DNA of 64,000 bases from Kuschelorhynchus macadamiae (lineage: Eukaryota > Arthropoda > Insecta > Coleoptera > Curculionidae). A program made the translations under genes and the position numbers. The notes under the pieces are model-generated. The model did no database searches, was not told where the DNA came from, and was given only the letters and a program-made list of their open reading frames with translations. Of the stretch, positions 35,216-46,540 are shown piece by piece. The DNA lies in NCBI GenBank assembly GCA_030620095.1, contig JAUTXW010002096.1:1-64000 (forward strand), given 5' to 3'. The stretch's first letter is position 1. Each line of letters begins with the position of its first letter.

Positions 35216-36010
35216 AGGGTTGCAAAAAGAACCGGAACGACTAAATATCTTCAAAACCACTAAAGTTGTGCTTGCAAAATTTGGCATTTGAGAGTTTGTG
35301 GGCATACGGAATTGAAAAACGGTATCGGCACTGTTGCCCGATTTCCCAGTTTTGCGCTACTAGTAGTCATTTTCTTTTCTTAAATGGAATACTCTATATG
35401 TTTTTATTGCATTAAATTGGTCATCTCAAGTTTATTCTAAATTTTCAAAATTCTATCTTTACTGACTGCTGAGATATGACAACACTGCACTTACGACAAA
35501 AAGTTCTGGAACGCCTAAATATATCTAAAACTGCTAAAGTTGTGCTTTCAAAATTCGGTCTTTGCGGGTTTCTGGGCCCCCGAAATTTAAAAATGGTATC
35601 GGCACTGTTGCCAGATTTTTCATTTTGCGATACACATAGTCTTTTTCTTATCTTAAATAGAATGACCCACTTATTTTTATTGCATATAATTGTCCGTTTC
35701 AAGTTTCCAAATTTTCAAAATGTTATCAGTCCTAGTTGTTGAGACATGCACCGCATTTATAGTAAAAAGTACGGGAACGCTTAAATACCTTTAAAACCGC
35801 TAAAGTTCTGCTTATATAATTTGGCATTTAAAGGTTTTTTGGCATGCGGAATTGAAAAATGGTATCGGCACTGTTGCCAGATTTTCCAGTTTTGCGCTAC
35901 AGGTAAACGTTTTCTAATCTTAAATGTAATGCCCCATTTATTTTATTGAAATGAATGGCTTTGGAGTTATTAAGCTTGTTAAGTGATATTGGTGGCTTTC
36001 TTCAAAGAAA
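35216..36010. repeat. Three tandem copies of a repeat of about 270 bp
   Basis: The phrase GGAACG[AC]CTAAAT or GGGAACGCTTAAAT occurs at 35234, 35508 and 35774 (spacing 274 and 266). Each copy also has CTAAAGTTGTGCTT-like, GGTATCGGCACTGTTGCC and GCGCTAC/GCGATAC blocks. Copies are diverged. Reading frames inside copy 2 are short and not shared by the others. The first copy is preceded by ACAGGGTTGCAAAAAGAACC, a TA-flanked CAGGG start seen in mariner-like MITEs. Confidence 0.85.
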
Positions 36011-37310
36011 AAATAAATGTATAATTACTTCTTAGTCCTGCGTACATTGAAAAAAGCAATTATTTCGAACCTATATTATCAGTCGTTCATTCTGGAAGAA
36101 GAAAACAGCTTATTATTAAATAAAAAATGTATGTATATACTTTAAATCTTCACACCATTAATGTATCATTCGTCTTCTGCATTAATTTTTTATAAACGCT
36201 ATATTCGTAATAAATAAATCTTATTCATACTTAAGTAATATATATAATACAAATTGCGCCGTTTGTAATACTTTTTTTGCCTTTTTCATTGATTTTGGAC
36301 ACCCTGTACAATATATCCGCTTATTAAAAGTCGAATCTACATTCTTAATAAATACATTTTACCCATACGTTAATTTTCTTTTACCCTTAGACAACATCAC
36401 TCTTTAATAATTTATTTACCTTTCTGCATTTACTTATTTACAACCGGTATAAAATACTTAATTATTAAAAAATTACGTTTTACCTTAAAGTATTAATCTT
36501 AACCATACGTGAATAAAAATTATAATTAAATGGCGCCCCTTTTTTCCCCTTAATGTCATAATAGTACCGAATTTTTCTACACCATGTATGATATACATAT
36601 GTATTTTATTTATAAAAAATTGCATTTCACCTTAGAAGATAATAATAATAGTCTTAGAGAAAATGTAAACGTTTCCTCGTGTATTTATTTGATTTATTTA
36701 AATTTATTCATCCTCAGCGATCCACTACATTGAAGCATATTTCCCCGACGCGTGACCTACCGTTATCGGGCTGAAACGTGTAGAAAGTTAAAAAAAACGA
36801 ATTTCAAGATTTTCTGATCCAGACGGAACAATACGCGTATCGTAATAATAGCCCCGTGCGGTTATTGTAACAAGTAGGCGCTGCAACAGTTGTTTCTGAA
36901 GCACTTGCCGTTGCCATGCTACAACAATGACAAGTTTATAACTGTCAAAGGTGAATATTAAATACCAAAAATTTTACAAATGTCTTGCATCTCCTGAATG
37001 GTACGATTTTCATTGTCTTCTGTTCCATCACCTCATTTAACTGTCAATAACAAGTCTTTTGCTGTTATTTTGTAATAATAATAATCAATTAACTTATATA
37101 TGTATTTTAAATAATTTATGCTAATTGCTAAGGTCAAGAAAGTTTAAAAAAATGTACCAGTTTTAACTGCACTCACTTTACAAGTAAGTTTAGCTCATAG
37201 ATTTTATAATAATCCATTCACTAATCTCGTTCTGAAAATAACAATTTTTCTTACATTATCAGGAACCAGGTCACAAAATAAAAATAAATTTCGAAGTGTG
37301 TAACAAGATT
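36011..37310. other. AT-rich non-coding stretch
   Basis: No gene. A GGACACCCTGTACA end-like motif at about 36297 and a GC-richer patch with GGGCTGAAACGTG at 36768-36780 suggest element ends, unassigned. Confidence 0.45.
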
Positions 37311-37620
37311 TCTAACATAGATCAGAATAATCCAAGAAGCCATACAAATTGAAAAACAAGGTGACTTAAGCAACTGTATGGAAGACAATGATTGATAAAG
37401 CTAAAATTACAAAAAATCAAGCGGAATTAAGTCAACAACAGCAATAACGTTCAGAAAACATAAATAATAGCGAACGAACGCTCAGATATAACCTTCGGCC
37501 CCGGGTGGAAGTATAAAAGGAAGATTCGCCGTCAATAACACTTCAGTGTCCATTCGGATGGAAAAAACAAAGCTTCGAAAATATCAAATGTGAAACATCA
37601 ACATAATTGTTCGTTTCAGA
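37311..37620 (+). pseudogene. Penelope-like element, C-terminal and 3' UTR fragment
   Basis: A frame with RIIQEAIQIEKQGDL (about 37325-37365) and, after lesions, RYNLRPRVEV then a stop (37516). The same residues end the minus-strand copy at 63039 (AIEIEKQGDL ... RYNLRPRVGV). Past the stop both copies share TATAAAAGGAAG, AACACTTCAGT, AAAGCTTCGAAAAT and CAAATGTGA. So this is the 3' end of the same Penelope-like family in plus orientation, 5' truncated, and cut by the foldback MITE at 37631. Confidence 0.8.
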
Positions 37621-37630
37621 ATGAGGGTAA

Positions 37631-38026
37631 AGCCCCGCTACTCACTATTCGGTGCGGTTCGTCGGTTTGATTCGTTGAATCGATTCGTACATTCATATAG
37701 CCCGCTACTCACTATTCGTCCATTCGTCCGCATAGTGTGGAGGGTCCGGTTCATCCATTTGTTTCGTTGCGTGGCGATTCCGACTTTTGGGTGAATAATC
37801 GAATAGGCTTTGACCTCGGCGAACCAATCGTCCGAATCAAATCTTTTGTTTTTTTGTGTATGTTCAAACACTGAAACGCACGGACTTCATGTGAACATAT
37901 TAAATTAAAATTGATGAATAGTGTGGATGAAATAATCGTCGATTTATTGCCCATTCGTTCATTCATATGACTGGACGTATCGAATCAACGAATCGAACCG
38001 ACGAACCAAACAGTGAGTAGCGGGCT
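37631..38026. mobile_element. Foldback MITE
   Basis: The left end AGCCCCGCTACTCAC and the right end GTGAGTAGCGGGCT are inverted. Homology continues inward about 60 bases (GGTTCGTCGGTT, GATTCGTTGA). A second copy of the left end, AGCCCGCTACTCACTATTCG, sits inside at 37697, so the left side is duplicated. The ORFs across it have no family resemblance. Target duplication not evident. Confidence 0.8.
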
Positions 38027-38604
38027 TTGTAACACTCTAATTTTGTTATATAGTTTAATTTTTAAGTTTAACATTTATAATGTACTATTTTAGTAATAGT
38101 AATAATTGATATGTGCGCTTTATTTTTTTTAATTATAATATTGGTTTTATAGTTTAGTTAGATACCCATATCTATTATCAACAACTATCAGTATTGTTAA
38201 ACTGAAGTAGTTCACCACCCCGTTCTAAAGTAACGTTTTACTGCAAGTTCGAACGTTGTTACATGGATGGCGATGCCTAGATTCATACAATATCATTCAT
38301 CAATTAAAATTATAATTATTTAAAAAACGAAAACCCAACTAACCTCTAAAGATATTTATTTCTTAATATTTGAGTAAATAAGAATTTAATTTTAGCAATC
38401 TTGAAAACCGGTTTTGCCTCCTTTATGCAAGTTTTGGCCTTTTGATAATCTTGTCAAGATGCTACATTTTCGACATCAAACCTCTATTTTTGGATCCAAA
38501 CATATCTTTTCTGTTGCTGTAAATAATAAAATACTGGCATTAATGCACCAAATTTTTTTTTGCATGTCAGGTCGATATTTGTATTAATACTCATACGAAT
38601 TTAT
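38027..38604. other. AT-rich non-coding stretch
   Basis: No gene recognised. Confidence 0.5.
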
Positions 38605-39660
38605 ATTGAGAAATCATGGTTCTTGGGATTAGATCGTGTCAAATTGAATCACTATCCGCCTTCGATTGCACGAGGCATCTTCAGGGATCTTTACTTCACG
38701 AGATCGGAACGCTGAATGAGCTCGGAGAGACCCAGGCCGGCTATTTATAGTCTACCTGTGTTTACCGGAGCGTGACTCGGTGTAACGATCGGTTTCTACG
38801 TATGATGAAGACTGAAGCCCGTATCTCTATTAAAATTGTTAGGATGCTTATAAATTTCAATAGATTCTCTAATTTTGCGTTTATAGAATCCCGAAACAGT
38901 TGCAAGAACTTTGGTTTCTTTTACATTTATGAGATGTCCAGTAGAACGTTGGTGTTCAGATACAGCAGATTGTACAATTTGTTTCTTTCTGATACATCGT
39001 TCATGTTCCTTAAGCCTAGTCGATATGGATCGTCCAGTTTCGCCAATATAGACATCACCACAGGAACAAGAAATTGCATATACTCCTTCCGTTTGGAAAG
39101 GAATAATGTCCTTTAGCGATCTCAAACATTTTCAATTTTCTTGTGTGTGTTGAAGATTGTACGTATGTTGGACCGGCAAAGTAACCTTGCAATCTTGTCT
39201 GTGGTTCCGTATATAAATGGAAGAAATACACTTCCTATCGGTAATTCCTTATTAGCATCATTTCGTGGAGTAGGATTATTATGTTTTCTAATTGATCGTC
39301 TAATATCCTCAGTGCAATATCCATTCCCTCTTAAACCTTGAGTCAGTTTCTCTGTTTCCGATTGTAAAGAATTTTGGTCACAAATCGCGAGGGCTCTGTA
39401 AACCAATGAATTAATATCTGATTGCTTTTGTGCTGGATGATGATGGGAATTTGCATTTAAGTATTTGTTCGTATGCGTTGGTTTTATATATACAGAGTGT
39501 CCCAAGGACCATCACCTTTCCTTTGTACAAGAACATCTAGAAAGGGAATCGTGTCTTCTGATTCAATTTCCATTGTAAATTTTATATTAGCATGTTGTTG
39601 ATTCAGATGATCAAGAAACCCAGGGTCTAATCCCAAGAACCATGATTTCTTAATTGACCA
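38605..39660 (-). mobile_element. Penelope-like element fragment with short inverted flanks
   Basis: The coding part is on the minus strand (39645 down to 38796). A phrase of about 25 bases, AAATCATGGTTCTTGGGATTAG, occurs at 38613-38634 and inverted at about 39630-39651, so the fragment is flanked by short inverted copies of its own sequence, as reported for rearranged Penelope-like insertions. Downstream of the coding part on the minus strand lies a CCTGAAGATGCCTC ... CGAAGGCGG stretch (about 38655-38690) typical of element ends. Confidence 0.7.
38796..39645 (-). pseudogene. Penelope-like reverse transcriptase C-terminus and GIY-YIG endonuclease
   Basis: Upstream part (about 39645-39510): FLDHLNQQHANIKFTME then TIPFLDVLV, the RT region after the YADD block. 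A frameshift near 39505 leads into GHSVYIKPTHTNKYLN, SHHHPAQKQSDINSL and ENGYCTEDI-like sequence (39122-39505). After a stop at about 39122, the frame 38796-39125 holds GVYAISCSCGDVYIGETGR then ISTRLKEHERCIR, a GIY-YIG nuclease core with the Y-x-I-x-C spacing, conserved Arg and an HxxTGH-like STGHLIN. The nuclease cuts target DNA to prime reverse transcription. The RT palm with the catalytic Asp pair is absent, so the copy is 5' truncated. Confidence 0.88.
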
Positions 39661-42600
39661 CAGCCGTGAAAGCTTTCGTTCTATGTAGGAATTTATATTT
39701 ATGAAGCACGGTTACTTTGATAAATATTTCTATTTTAGATATATATAAGACTGTTTTTAGGCCAATATATGCTTATTACTTTGTTTTAAAATTACCCTAT
39801 ATTAATTGTATTCCTTTTTGCCCTGGATATCTAACATATAAGGGCAATATTAGTACAAATTCTTTTTCTTAACTTTGGCCTATGAACACATAAAATTTCT
39901 CGATTTCAAATCAATATTCATACCTTTTTTTTGGATTAGGTAGCAGTTGCATATTAGTATAACTAAATCGATTCTATGTAGTGTTTTGGAAATCCAAATT
40001 AACTTCCTTAAATATTTCCTTTTTCAATCATTTTCTCCTGATTGCACGAGTATTTACAACTTCTTATGTCCTGAATTATTACTCGACCATTATTTGTCTT
40101 CTGTGAATTGCCTAAAATATTTCATCATGAATAAATCTCCTTTAATCGTAAAATAACAAATTTATTTATATTGTGTTGTTGGGATAATTTCATTTAAATT
40201 AGGCCTAGGTACCTTTTTGTTGTCAGAGTTTTTCCACTCCCTTATTTGAAATTAATAGCTTTGTTCTCTGTTTTAGTTATAAGTTGATTTTTCGGGATAG
40301 TCTTATGAACTATTATTCTAATTACCAAAGTTTTGGAAGCTGGAAGATAGATATTTGTTTACTATTCGTTTTGTCTAATTCACGGTATAATTTAGGGTTA
40401 TGGGACGTGTCACTTCCTATGCGCTGTCACTCGCTGCATTCGATATGCCCTCATTCTGTAGGCGCATGCTAAGATCCCAACTGTTGCCAAGTTTATTCTA
40501 AGGTTGAATTTTAAACCAATCAGTGATCGTTTTTCTTGCCCTGCAATCCCTATTTTAAATCATTCCGAGTTCCTGTTGACAACATTGATGTTACCTGGGG
40601 CAATCTAACCAATTATAATTCGGCATCCCAGTCCAGTAAATTCTAGAAAGTAGAACGGAGCTGGTTCCAGGAAGGAACAACTTTTTCACTTTACTTTTCT
40701 GGTCTCCTGTAACAACAAAAGGTCTTCAGCGCAAACTGGGGAAAATAAAATCCAAGTTTTTCTTGGGAATCCGTTAGTGGGATTTCTCCTCAGTTTCAAA
40801 CTAATTTACTTTGGGTTTGGTAATTGCGTACCTGGTAATATTTTGTTGTAACATCCAAGTAATCTCTCTAAGAGAGGATTTTTGGTGCTGAAGTTGGACC
40901 AGGCCGCCATTTTCCTGCCACGTTGTGAAAGAAGTCTTCCTGTCCGGGGGAACTAAACCCTAATGAATAGGTAATTTAATTTCATTTATTTTGAAAAGTG
41001 TATATTCCTTTTGAATACTTTTGGTTTGATATTAAGTAATTTGGTGATTTTTGGTCATATATCGAAATTAACTTTTACTCATATAATGAATTTTTTTGTA
41101 TGGGGACTGGCTCTAATTGTTATAATAAATTTCCTTTTGAATCCCAGAACATGGGGTTGCAAAAAAAGAAAAGAGATTACTGATAGATTGCAAATTAAAT
41201 TTTTATGATTATTATAGCTGCTATATTAGTTGATTTTTGTATTATATTTGAGGCTCATGCCTTTACTTTTAGTATAAATCAGGCAACATTTGTAGCAGCT
41301 CACAGAGCTAAATTAAATTAATTGTTGCAATTGTTTTTTTAATAAATTGGGTTATTAATTAAAATATCTTGCCTAGCTTTTCAGTAATTTAATATAACGT
41401 AGTTTTTTTTAATCTATAGTATTTTGTATTTTTTAACTTTGGGATCGTCTGAAAATAATTTGTTGAAAAAAACTTTATCATGCAAGTTTGTTATATTGGA
41501 GTTTAAATATATTTTTGCAGTTTTTATATTTCATATCGTTATTATTCTGAATTAATTTTTAAAGTTTATTTTTTTACGTTTTACTTCAATATTGGGTATT
41601 CATTCATATTCAGGTACGTAAGTGCCTTTATTTTGGAAAGATTTTGTTATTTTATATTTTATTTTGCATTTTTGATTTAGATTGACCGAGATCAATACAT
41701 TTTGTATTTATTGATATGTAAATTGTTGTTTAATATTTTATTATTTTTCTAATGTTGATTTTTTTTAATTAAATTTAATTTCTATAATACCTTTTATTGC
41801 AAATTGCATTTAATATTATGTTGATTTTTTATGCAACGTTTCGCTTATATTATGGTATTCATCAGGGCCTCTGGGGTTCTTGTCTTGAAAAGATTTTGCT
41901 AATTTCTAGTTTGATTTTTATTTTAAATTAACCAGTCTTAGTTAAAACTATGGTATTTATTTTAATGTAAACGCTTACGTAATGCTGTATTTTGATACTG
42001 AAATAGGCAATTTTAATTGAAAATTTTTTAAGATTTTCTTTCTCGATCTCAGTTCACTCCTAAAGTTTTATTATTTGTTTATTTAATTTTTTTCGACACA
42101 ACGTTTCGACTGCATTTTGGTATTCATCAGGGTAGTAAGCACTCTTTGTACAGTTTGCGTTAATTTATATTTTCGTTTTCATTTTGATTAATTAGTGTTT
42201 ATTGAACATACATTTTGACTGCTTTCTTTAATATACTCAATATTTTAATGTATTCGGGCTTCCTTCGGTGATACGAAAATTTAGTAAATGAAAGATTTCG
42301 AGGCCTTAAGTTGAATAAAATATCTTTTTCTTAGGAATTATAATTTGTCCTCAATGTAAAAATTAATTAACATTTTGAAAGTTTGCTTCTTAAATTTTGC
42401 CATATTTGATTAAATTTAAACCTTCATTAACTTTGGGTTAGGTTTTGAATTTAATTCAATTCGGATAAGGGTAATATTTTTTTTTATTTAGATTATTTTC
42501 TTTACCTATTAAATAAATTAACTGTTTGAAAGTTAAAATTTTTATTAAGTAATTGTCTTTTACTTGGATTATATTTTCTTCTTTATTTTTATGTAATTAT

Positions 42601-43505
42601 TAAAAAATACTAGAAAACCTTTTGTTCCGTCCTACAACATCTCAGGTTTTGTATACTGGTACACCTTCCACCGGGTGCAGTTGACGTATCACGCTGGAAC
42701 GCTTGCCCAATTGGTGAACCTTTTTTTTATTTCACACGTATTCTATACTAGTGTATTTTTCTTTGTTTTGTATTGGCATTTCCAAAAACTAACCTTTTAT
42801 TAAATAGATTTTATTGTTTTAGACCTGTGTGTTTTATTTAGCTCACATTTTCTTTTCTTTTTCAGGTTTATTTTTTTTATTAAATAACTTTATTATAAAT
42901 TACATTTTTTTTGGTATCAAGTACAAGTGAGTGCCAAAAACATCCAAGGGGCTTTCCAATTTAGGCTGTAATAAATTGGTGGCGCTTACCTTTTTATTTT
43001 TTTTTCAGCTTTTAAATTTTTCTCCACGCCCACTCTCCGGGATAAAGGAGCCTGGGGCATCGATATTGCACGTCCTGTTGACCACGAGCTTGTGTCTCGA
43101 TACTTTTGCCTTTTTTTAAAATTAACTTTGCCGAGTTTTTTTATTCAGCAAATTAATAAATTAAAATATTTCTTATTTTACTATAAAAAAAAATAAGAGC
43201 GTAGCAATCTTGCACACTACGGTTATAAACCAGAGCAAGGTTAGCAGCTTAATAAACAGATGTACACCCAGAATGATAACACATTTTATATATTGTAAAC
43301 ATATACAGGTACTAGGATGGGGATTAATTAATTTTAACCATTTACATGTTTACGTCATAATTACAGACTAATAGTGAGATTGAAAAAAACTGTAATTTTG
43401 TAAAAACGTTTTAACGAGTTAGAATTTAATTTGCACGGAAAGATTACAATTTTCGATTTACTCCGTGTTCGGAAAACAAATGAATATATTCAAAACGGGG
43501 AAATC
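39661..43505. other. Long AT-rich non-coding stretch
   Basis: No gene found over 3.8 kb. Two minus-strand stretches with CTGATGA ... GAAAC spacing occur at 41838-41865 and 42103-42130, about 265 bases apart, so the surrounding sequence may be an old tandem pair. TGGTGGCGCTTACC near 42978 slightly resembles a primer binding site. A better-than-average GC patch at 40560-40940 has no coding pattern. Confidence 0.45.
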
Positions 43506-44060
43506 AGTTTTCTTGTATTTGCCATTGAATTATTTTGGCGGAATTTGAAAAAAAATTTCTTAGATTCGCGGAAAGGACACTTTCCGCGAATCTAATGCAT
43601 GCATAACATTCTGTATAATATGTAACACCCTGTATAATATATATCACTCTTTATAATACAGTAGTCATGGAAAGTAAAGGGCGGGCGGCACAGGGACAGC
43701 TGCAGCTTTTATACCTTGCCTCCCCAATGACAAGATATTCTAGAAGAGCTAAAATTTTAAACTTTTACACAAATATATCTATATAAATTTGTCCTTGAAT
43801 TATTTTGACATGGCAAGGAAATTTCAAAAAAAAATATCTCAGATTTGAGGAAGGCGCACACTTTTGCAAAAACATATCATTCTGTATAATATGTAACACC
43901 CTGTATAACATAACACTCTTTATAATACAGTAGTCATGGAAAGTAAAGGGCGGGCGGCAAAGGGACAGCTTTTATACCTTGCCTCCCCGATGACCAGATA
44001 TTCTAGATGTACTAAAATTCTAAACTTCTACCCAAATATATCTAAGTTTTACCAAAATTG
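43506..44060. repeat. Direct duplication of about 270 bp
   Basis: TAGTCATGGAAAGTAAAGGG followed by CGGGCGGCA occurs at 43662 and 43931 (offset 269). Upstream ATTCTGTATAATATGTAACA followed by CCCTGTATAA and downstream TTTTATACCTTGCCTCCCC also repeat. Copies differ by small indels (for example CTGCAG present only in copy 1). Confidence 0.88.
43560..43595. repeat. Perfect 16-bp hairpin
   Basis: TTAGATTCGCGGAAAG is followed by GACA and the exact reverse complement CTTTCCGCGAATCTAA. It lies in copy 1 of the 270-bp duplication; copy 2 has no such hairpin. Confidence 0.9.
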
Positions 44061-44136
44061 ATCAGGTATGAAATATAAAATGTAAAATGTAATTTTCCAT
44101 AGTTATATTTGTTTAATTATGAGTTACATCTACATT

Positions 44137-44142
44137 TTATTA
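44137..44142 (-). terminator. Candidate polyadenylation signal
   Basis: AATAAA on the minus strand, about 70 bases beyond the stop of the candidate terminal exon. Confidence 0.35.
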
Positions 44143-44211
44143 ATCGCAACTTAGTTTAAATCATATATCTAAATATATTTTTTTGTTGCTGTACGCTATA
44201 GCTAAGGTTTA

Positions 44212-44529
44212 TTAATTTTTTTTAGAATTTCTTCTCATTTCAACAGGAGGTTTCTTATAACCGGACTGGTCATCATTACTACTTATAGAAATAGTCTCAC
44301 TTTCGGATACGTCATCTTCATCAACATTATGTTTTAGAGAGTCCAAAATTTCCTCGCTTCTGTTCAATTTTTCCTTCGAATGTGGAATACCTGGTATTCT
44401 CTTGTTACTTGTAGTGGAGAATATTACTCCGAGCGACCCTAAAGAATGAGTGGAACGAAACAGAGGATTTCTTGGCCCTGGAGAATGATCGTGAATCGTA
44501 GCCGGAAGACGCAGAGATTTCTTGAATTC
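44212..44529 (-). CDS. Candidate terminal exon of a non-TE gene
   Basis: On the minus strand, 105 codons without a stop run from an acceptor-like TTAATTATTAG (44530-44540) to TAA at 44212-44214. Residues include KKSLRLPATIHDHSPGPRN, THSLGSLGVIFSTTSNKR and an acidic-serine run DEDDVSESETISISSNDD, ending PPVEMRRNSKKN. A polyadenylation signal AATAAA follows on the minus strand at about 44137-44142, some 70 bases past the stop. The region is free of lesions, unlike every TE gene around it, and has a codon mix typical of a cytoplasmic tail. I do not recognise the protein. Upstream exons were not found in this window; beyond 44540 lies a gypsy element, so the intron would be long. A disordered C-terminal tail is the most that can be said. 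Confidence 0.5.
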   Translation of the reverse strand, partial: EFKKSLRLPATIHDHSPGPRNPLFRSTHSLGSLGVIFSTTSNKRIPGIPHSKEKLNRSEEILDSLKHNVDEDDVSESETISISSNDDQSGYKKPPVEMRRNSKKN

Positions 44530-44861
44530 CTAATAATTAAAAAAATAATAAAAACATCTGACATTACCGTATGTCCCATAATAGTAAAAAGCAAAGTCAT
44601 TGTACACTATGGGCTAAACTAAATTGCCACTCTATAATGTAAAAAAGGTAAAAAATAAAGAACACTTCACTTATACATGGCATATTCAAAGCCACAAATT
44701 TTCAAAACGGATCGAGATATTAGGTTGCGGATTAATCCTTTTCAAACCTTTAAAATGTGTATTTTATATATCCGTATAGGGATTTAGAATAAAAAATGAT
44801 AATAATCATCGTTTCATTTTGTTTTAGATAACTGATCAAAGTTTGTTGGGTAATTTTACAA

Positions 44862-46540
44862 AATGAAGTTCAAGTTAGTAATAAGCCAAAACAAGTGCAT
44901 AACGAAAAAAGGCATTCAGAAATAATAAATATTCAAGAAAATTCAAAGGATCAACAAAATAATGTATTGTTTAGTGAAAAAAATCAATTTTTAAAATTTT
45001 CAAATTCAAAAAAGAATGCAGATGAGCTGCAAAATAAAATTAGAACAACTGAGCAGGTTGATGTAAATAGCTTAGGTAACAATGCTAGTAATTTAGATTG
45101 TAACATGCAGTTTAGGAATAATAGTAGTAATTCTTATTTACAATTTCCATGTTCCAAAAAAAATACGCACACAGTGCAACAGAGTAAAGGTTTTCAAAAT
45201 GATTCGTTTATACCAGATTTACAACCTAATGTACAGGGTGTTCGGTTATATTTTGAACGGGGTCTTTACGCTTTATTTCTCAAGATGTCAAAAAATTATA
45301 CACACAAAAGTTTTAGGATTTGGTCTGAATCGTCAGAATTTGTTATCAAAAAAAAACATATGAACATCGGAAATTGGGAAAATGAGCATCAGCTTTGTTA
45401 TTTTAAATGGAACACCCTGTATATTTTTAGTTTATTGAGAAGAGCGTTTTCTCCTGATTCCAAAAATATATGGTTTGTCTATGCTCACTGTAACCATTAT
45501 TCCATAATTTTGAAAAAACGTGGAACAATTATCCGCTCTGGTTGAAGTATAGTAGAAATACTACAAAGCTTTGGTTTCAATTGTTTTTACTTCAAAATGG
45601 CTTGTTTTAAAATATGAGCTGCTTTGGCGTATTGGAAAAATAATAATATAATAAACTAAAAATATACAGGGTGTTCCATTTAAAACAACAAAGCTGATGC
45701 TCATTTTCCCAATTTCCGATGTTCATATGTTTTTTTTTTATAACAAATTCTGACGATTCAGACTAAATCCTAAAACTTTTGTGTGTAAAATTTTTGATAT
45801 CTTGAGAAATAAAGCGTATAGACCCCGTTCAAAATATAACCGAACCCCCCGTACAATATAGTAATAACATTAATAATAATAGTCATATAATTGGTAATAG
45901 TGTTACTGAAAATGAGCTAGTAAATTTATTTTGAAATGTATTAACACAACAAACTAATATTTTAGGGGGACAACAAACTAATATTTTAGATATAAAAAAA
46001 CAATTGCCTATTTTTGATGGCCAAAATATAAATCCGATGGAATTAAACCAAGTAGAATATTTTTACTAACTTAATAATATCCCATTCGATTATTTTAAGT
46101 TTTTATTGGCAACGCAATTTAGAGGAGAAGCCGCATTATGGCAGCAGGCATATTTGCAAGATTTTTTAAATTTTCGTTTGAACGTTTGTTCAGACAGGCA
46201 TTTTTGGGCCAATTTTGGTCAGAAACCATATAATTAAATGTAAAACCAAAATTACAATCTGCTCGCTATAAGGCAGATTCCTTCGTTACCCATTTCATGA
46301 AATATATCATAATGGCTGAACACCTTTTCCCCCCATATCCGGAATGTTTATTAATTAAAACGATAGCACGTAGTTTTCCTCCATTTTGGCATCACTAATT
46401 TAACAGGCACCATGGAACGGTTAAGACAATCAGACTATTATTTTAGGGCAGGGGAAGACGCGTCAAATGTTAATAGAAGCAATTTTGTAAATAAGAACTC
46501 GGGTTTTCAAAAGCCAGACCCTCATGCTTCAGGGCAATAA
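44862..46540 (+). pseudogene. gag: Gypsy-2 gag
   Basis: The first part (44862-45233) is Asn/Lys/Ser-rich and open, with KQVHNEKRHSEI near the start; no Met start is obvious, and an acceptor-like TTTTGTTTTAG lies at about 44816-44826. The MITE then intervenes. Gag continues at 45854 with SNNINNNSHIIGN, KKQLPIFDGQNINP (about 46000), FKFLLATQFRGEAALWQQAY (about 46090-46155), a capsid-like block, and a tail to about 46540 (AGEDASNVNRSNF). Stops and shifts occur in the second half. No zinc knuckle seen. Confidence 0.65.
45234..45851. mobile_element. 618-bp TA-flanked MITE with 200-bp inverted arms
   Basis: Starts CAGGGTGTTCGGTTATA at 45234 and ends with the inverse at 45851, flanked by TA at 45232-45233 and 45852-45853. 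Arms 45234-45434 and 45652-45851 are nearly complementary. Each arm also contains an internal GGAACACCCTGTA end (45407-45421 and 45665-45680), so each arm looks like a whole shorter element with its own two ends. Tc1/mariner-type from target and ends; no transposase. It sits between codons of gag: reading through one TA restores the host frame. Confidence 0.9.

Noticed and set aside
35445..35742. Frames of about 85 codons in the tandem triplet
   Set aside because: Not kept in the other two copies of the repeat.
37638..37966. Minus-strand frames in the foldback MITE
   Set aside because: Composed of the inverted arms themselves and lacking any domain.
38772..39116. Plus-strand frame opposite the GIY-YIG domain
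   Set aside because: Shadow of the minus-strand nuclease frame.
41838..42130. Active hammerhead ribozymes on the minus strand
   Set aside because: The motif spacing is present but stem II cannot pair, so an active ribozyme is unlikely. Kept only as a low-interest motif.
42931..43119. Short frame with a GIKEPGAS phrase, considered as an exon
   Set aside because: No clear splice borders in phase and no recognised family. The opposite or shifted frame is as good.
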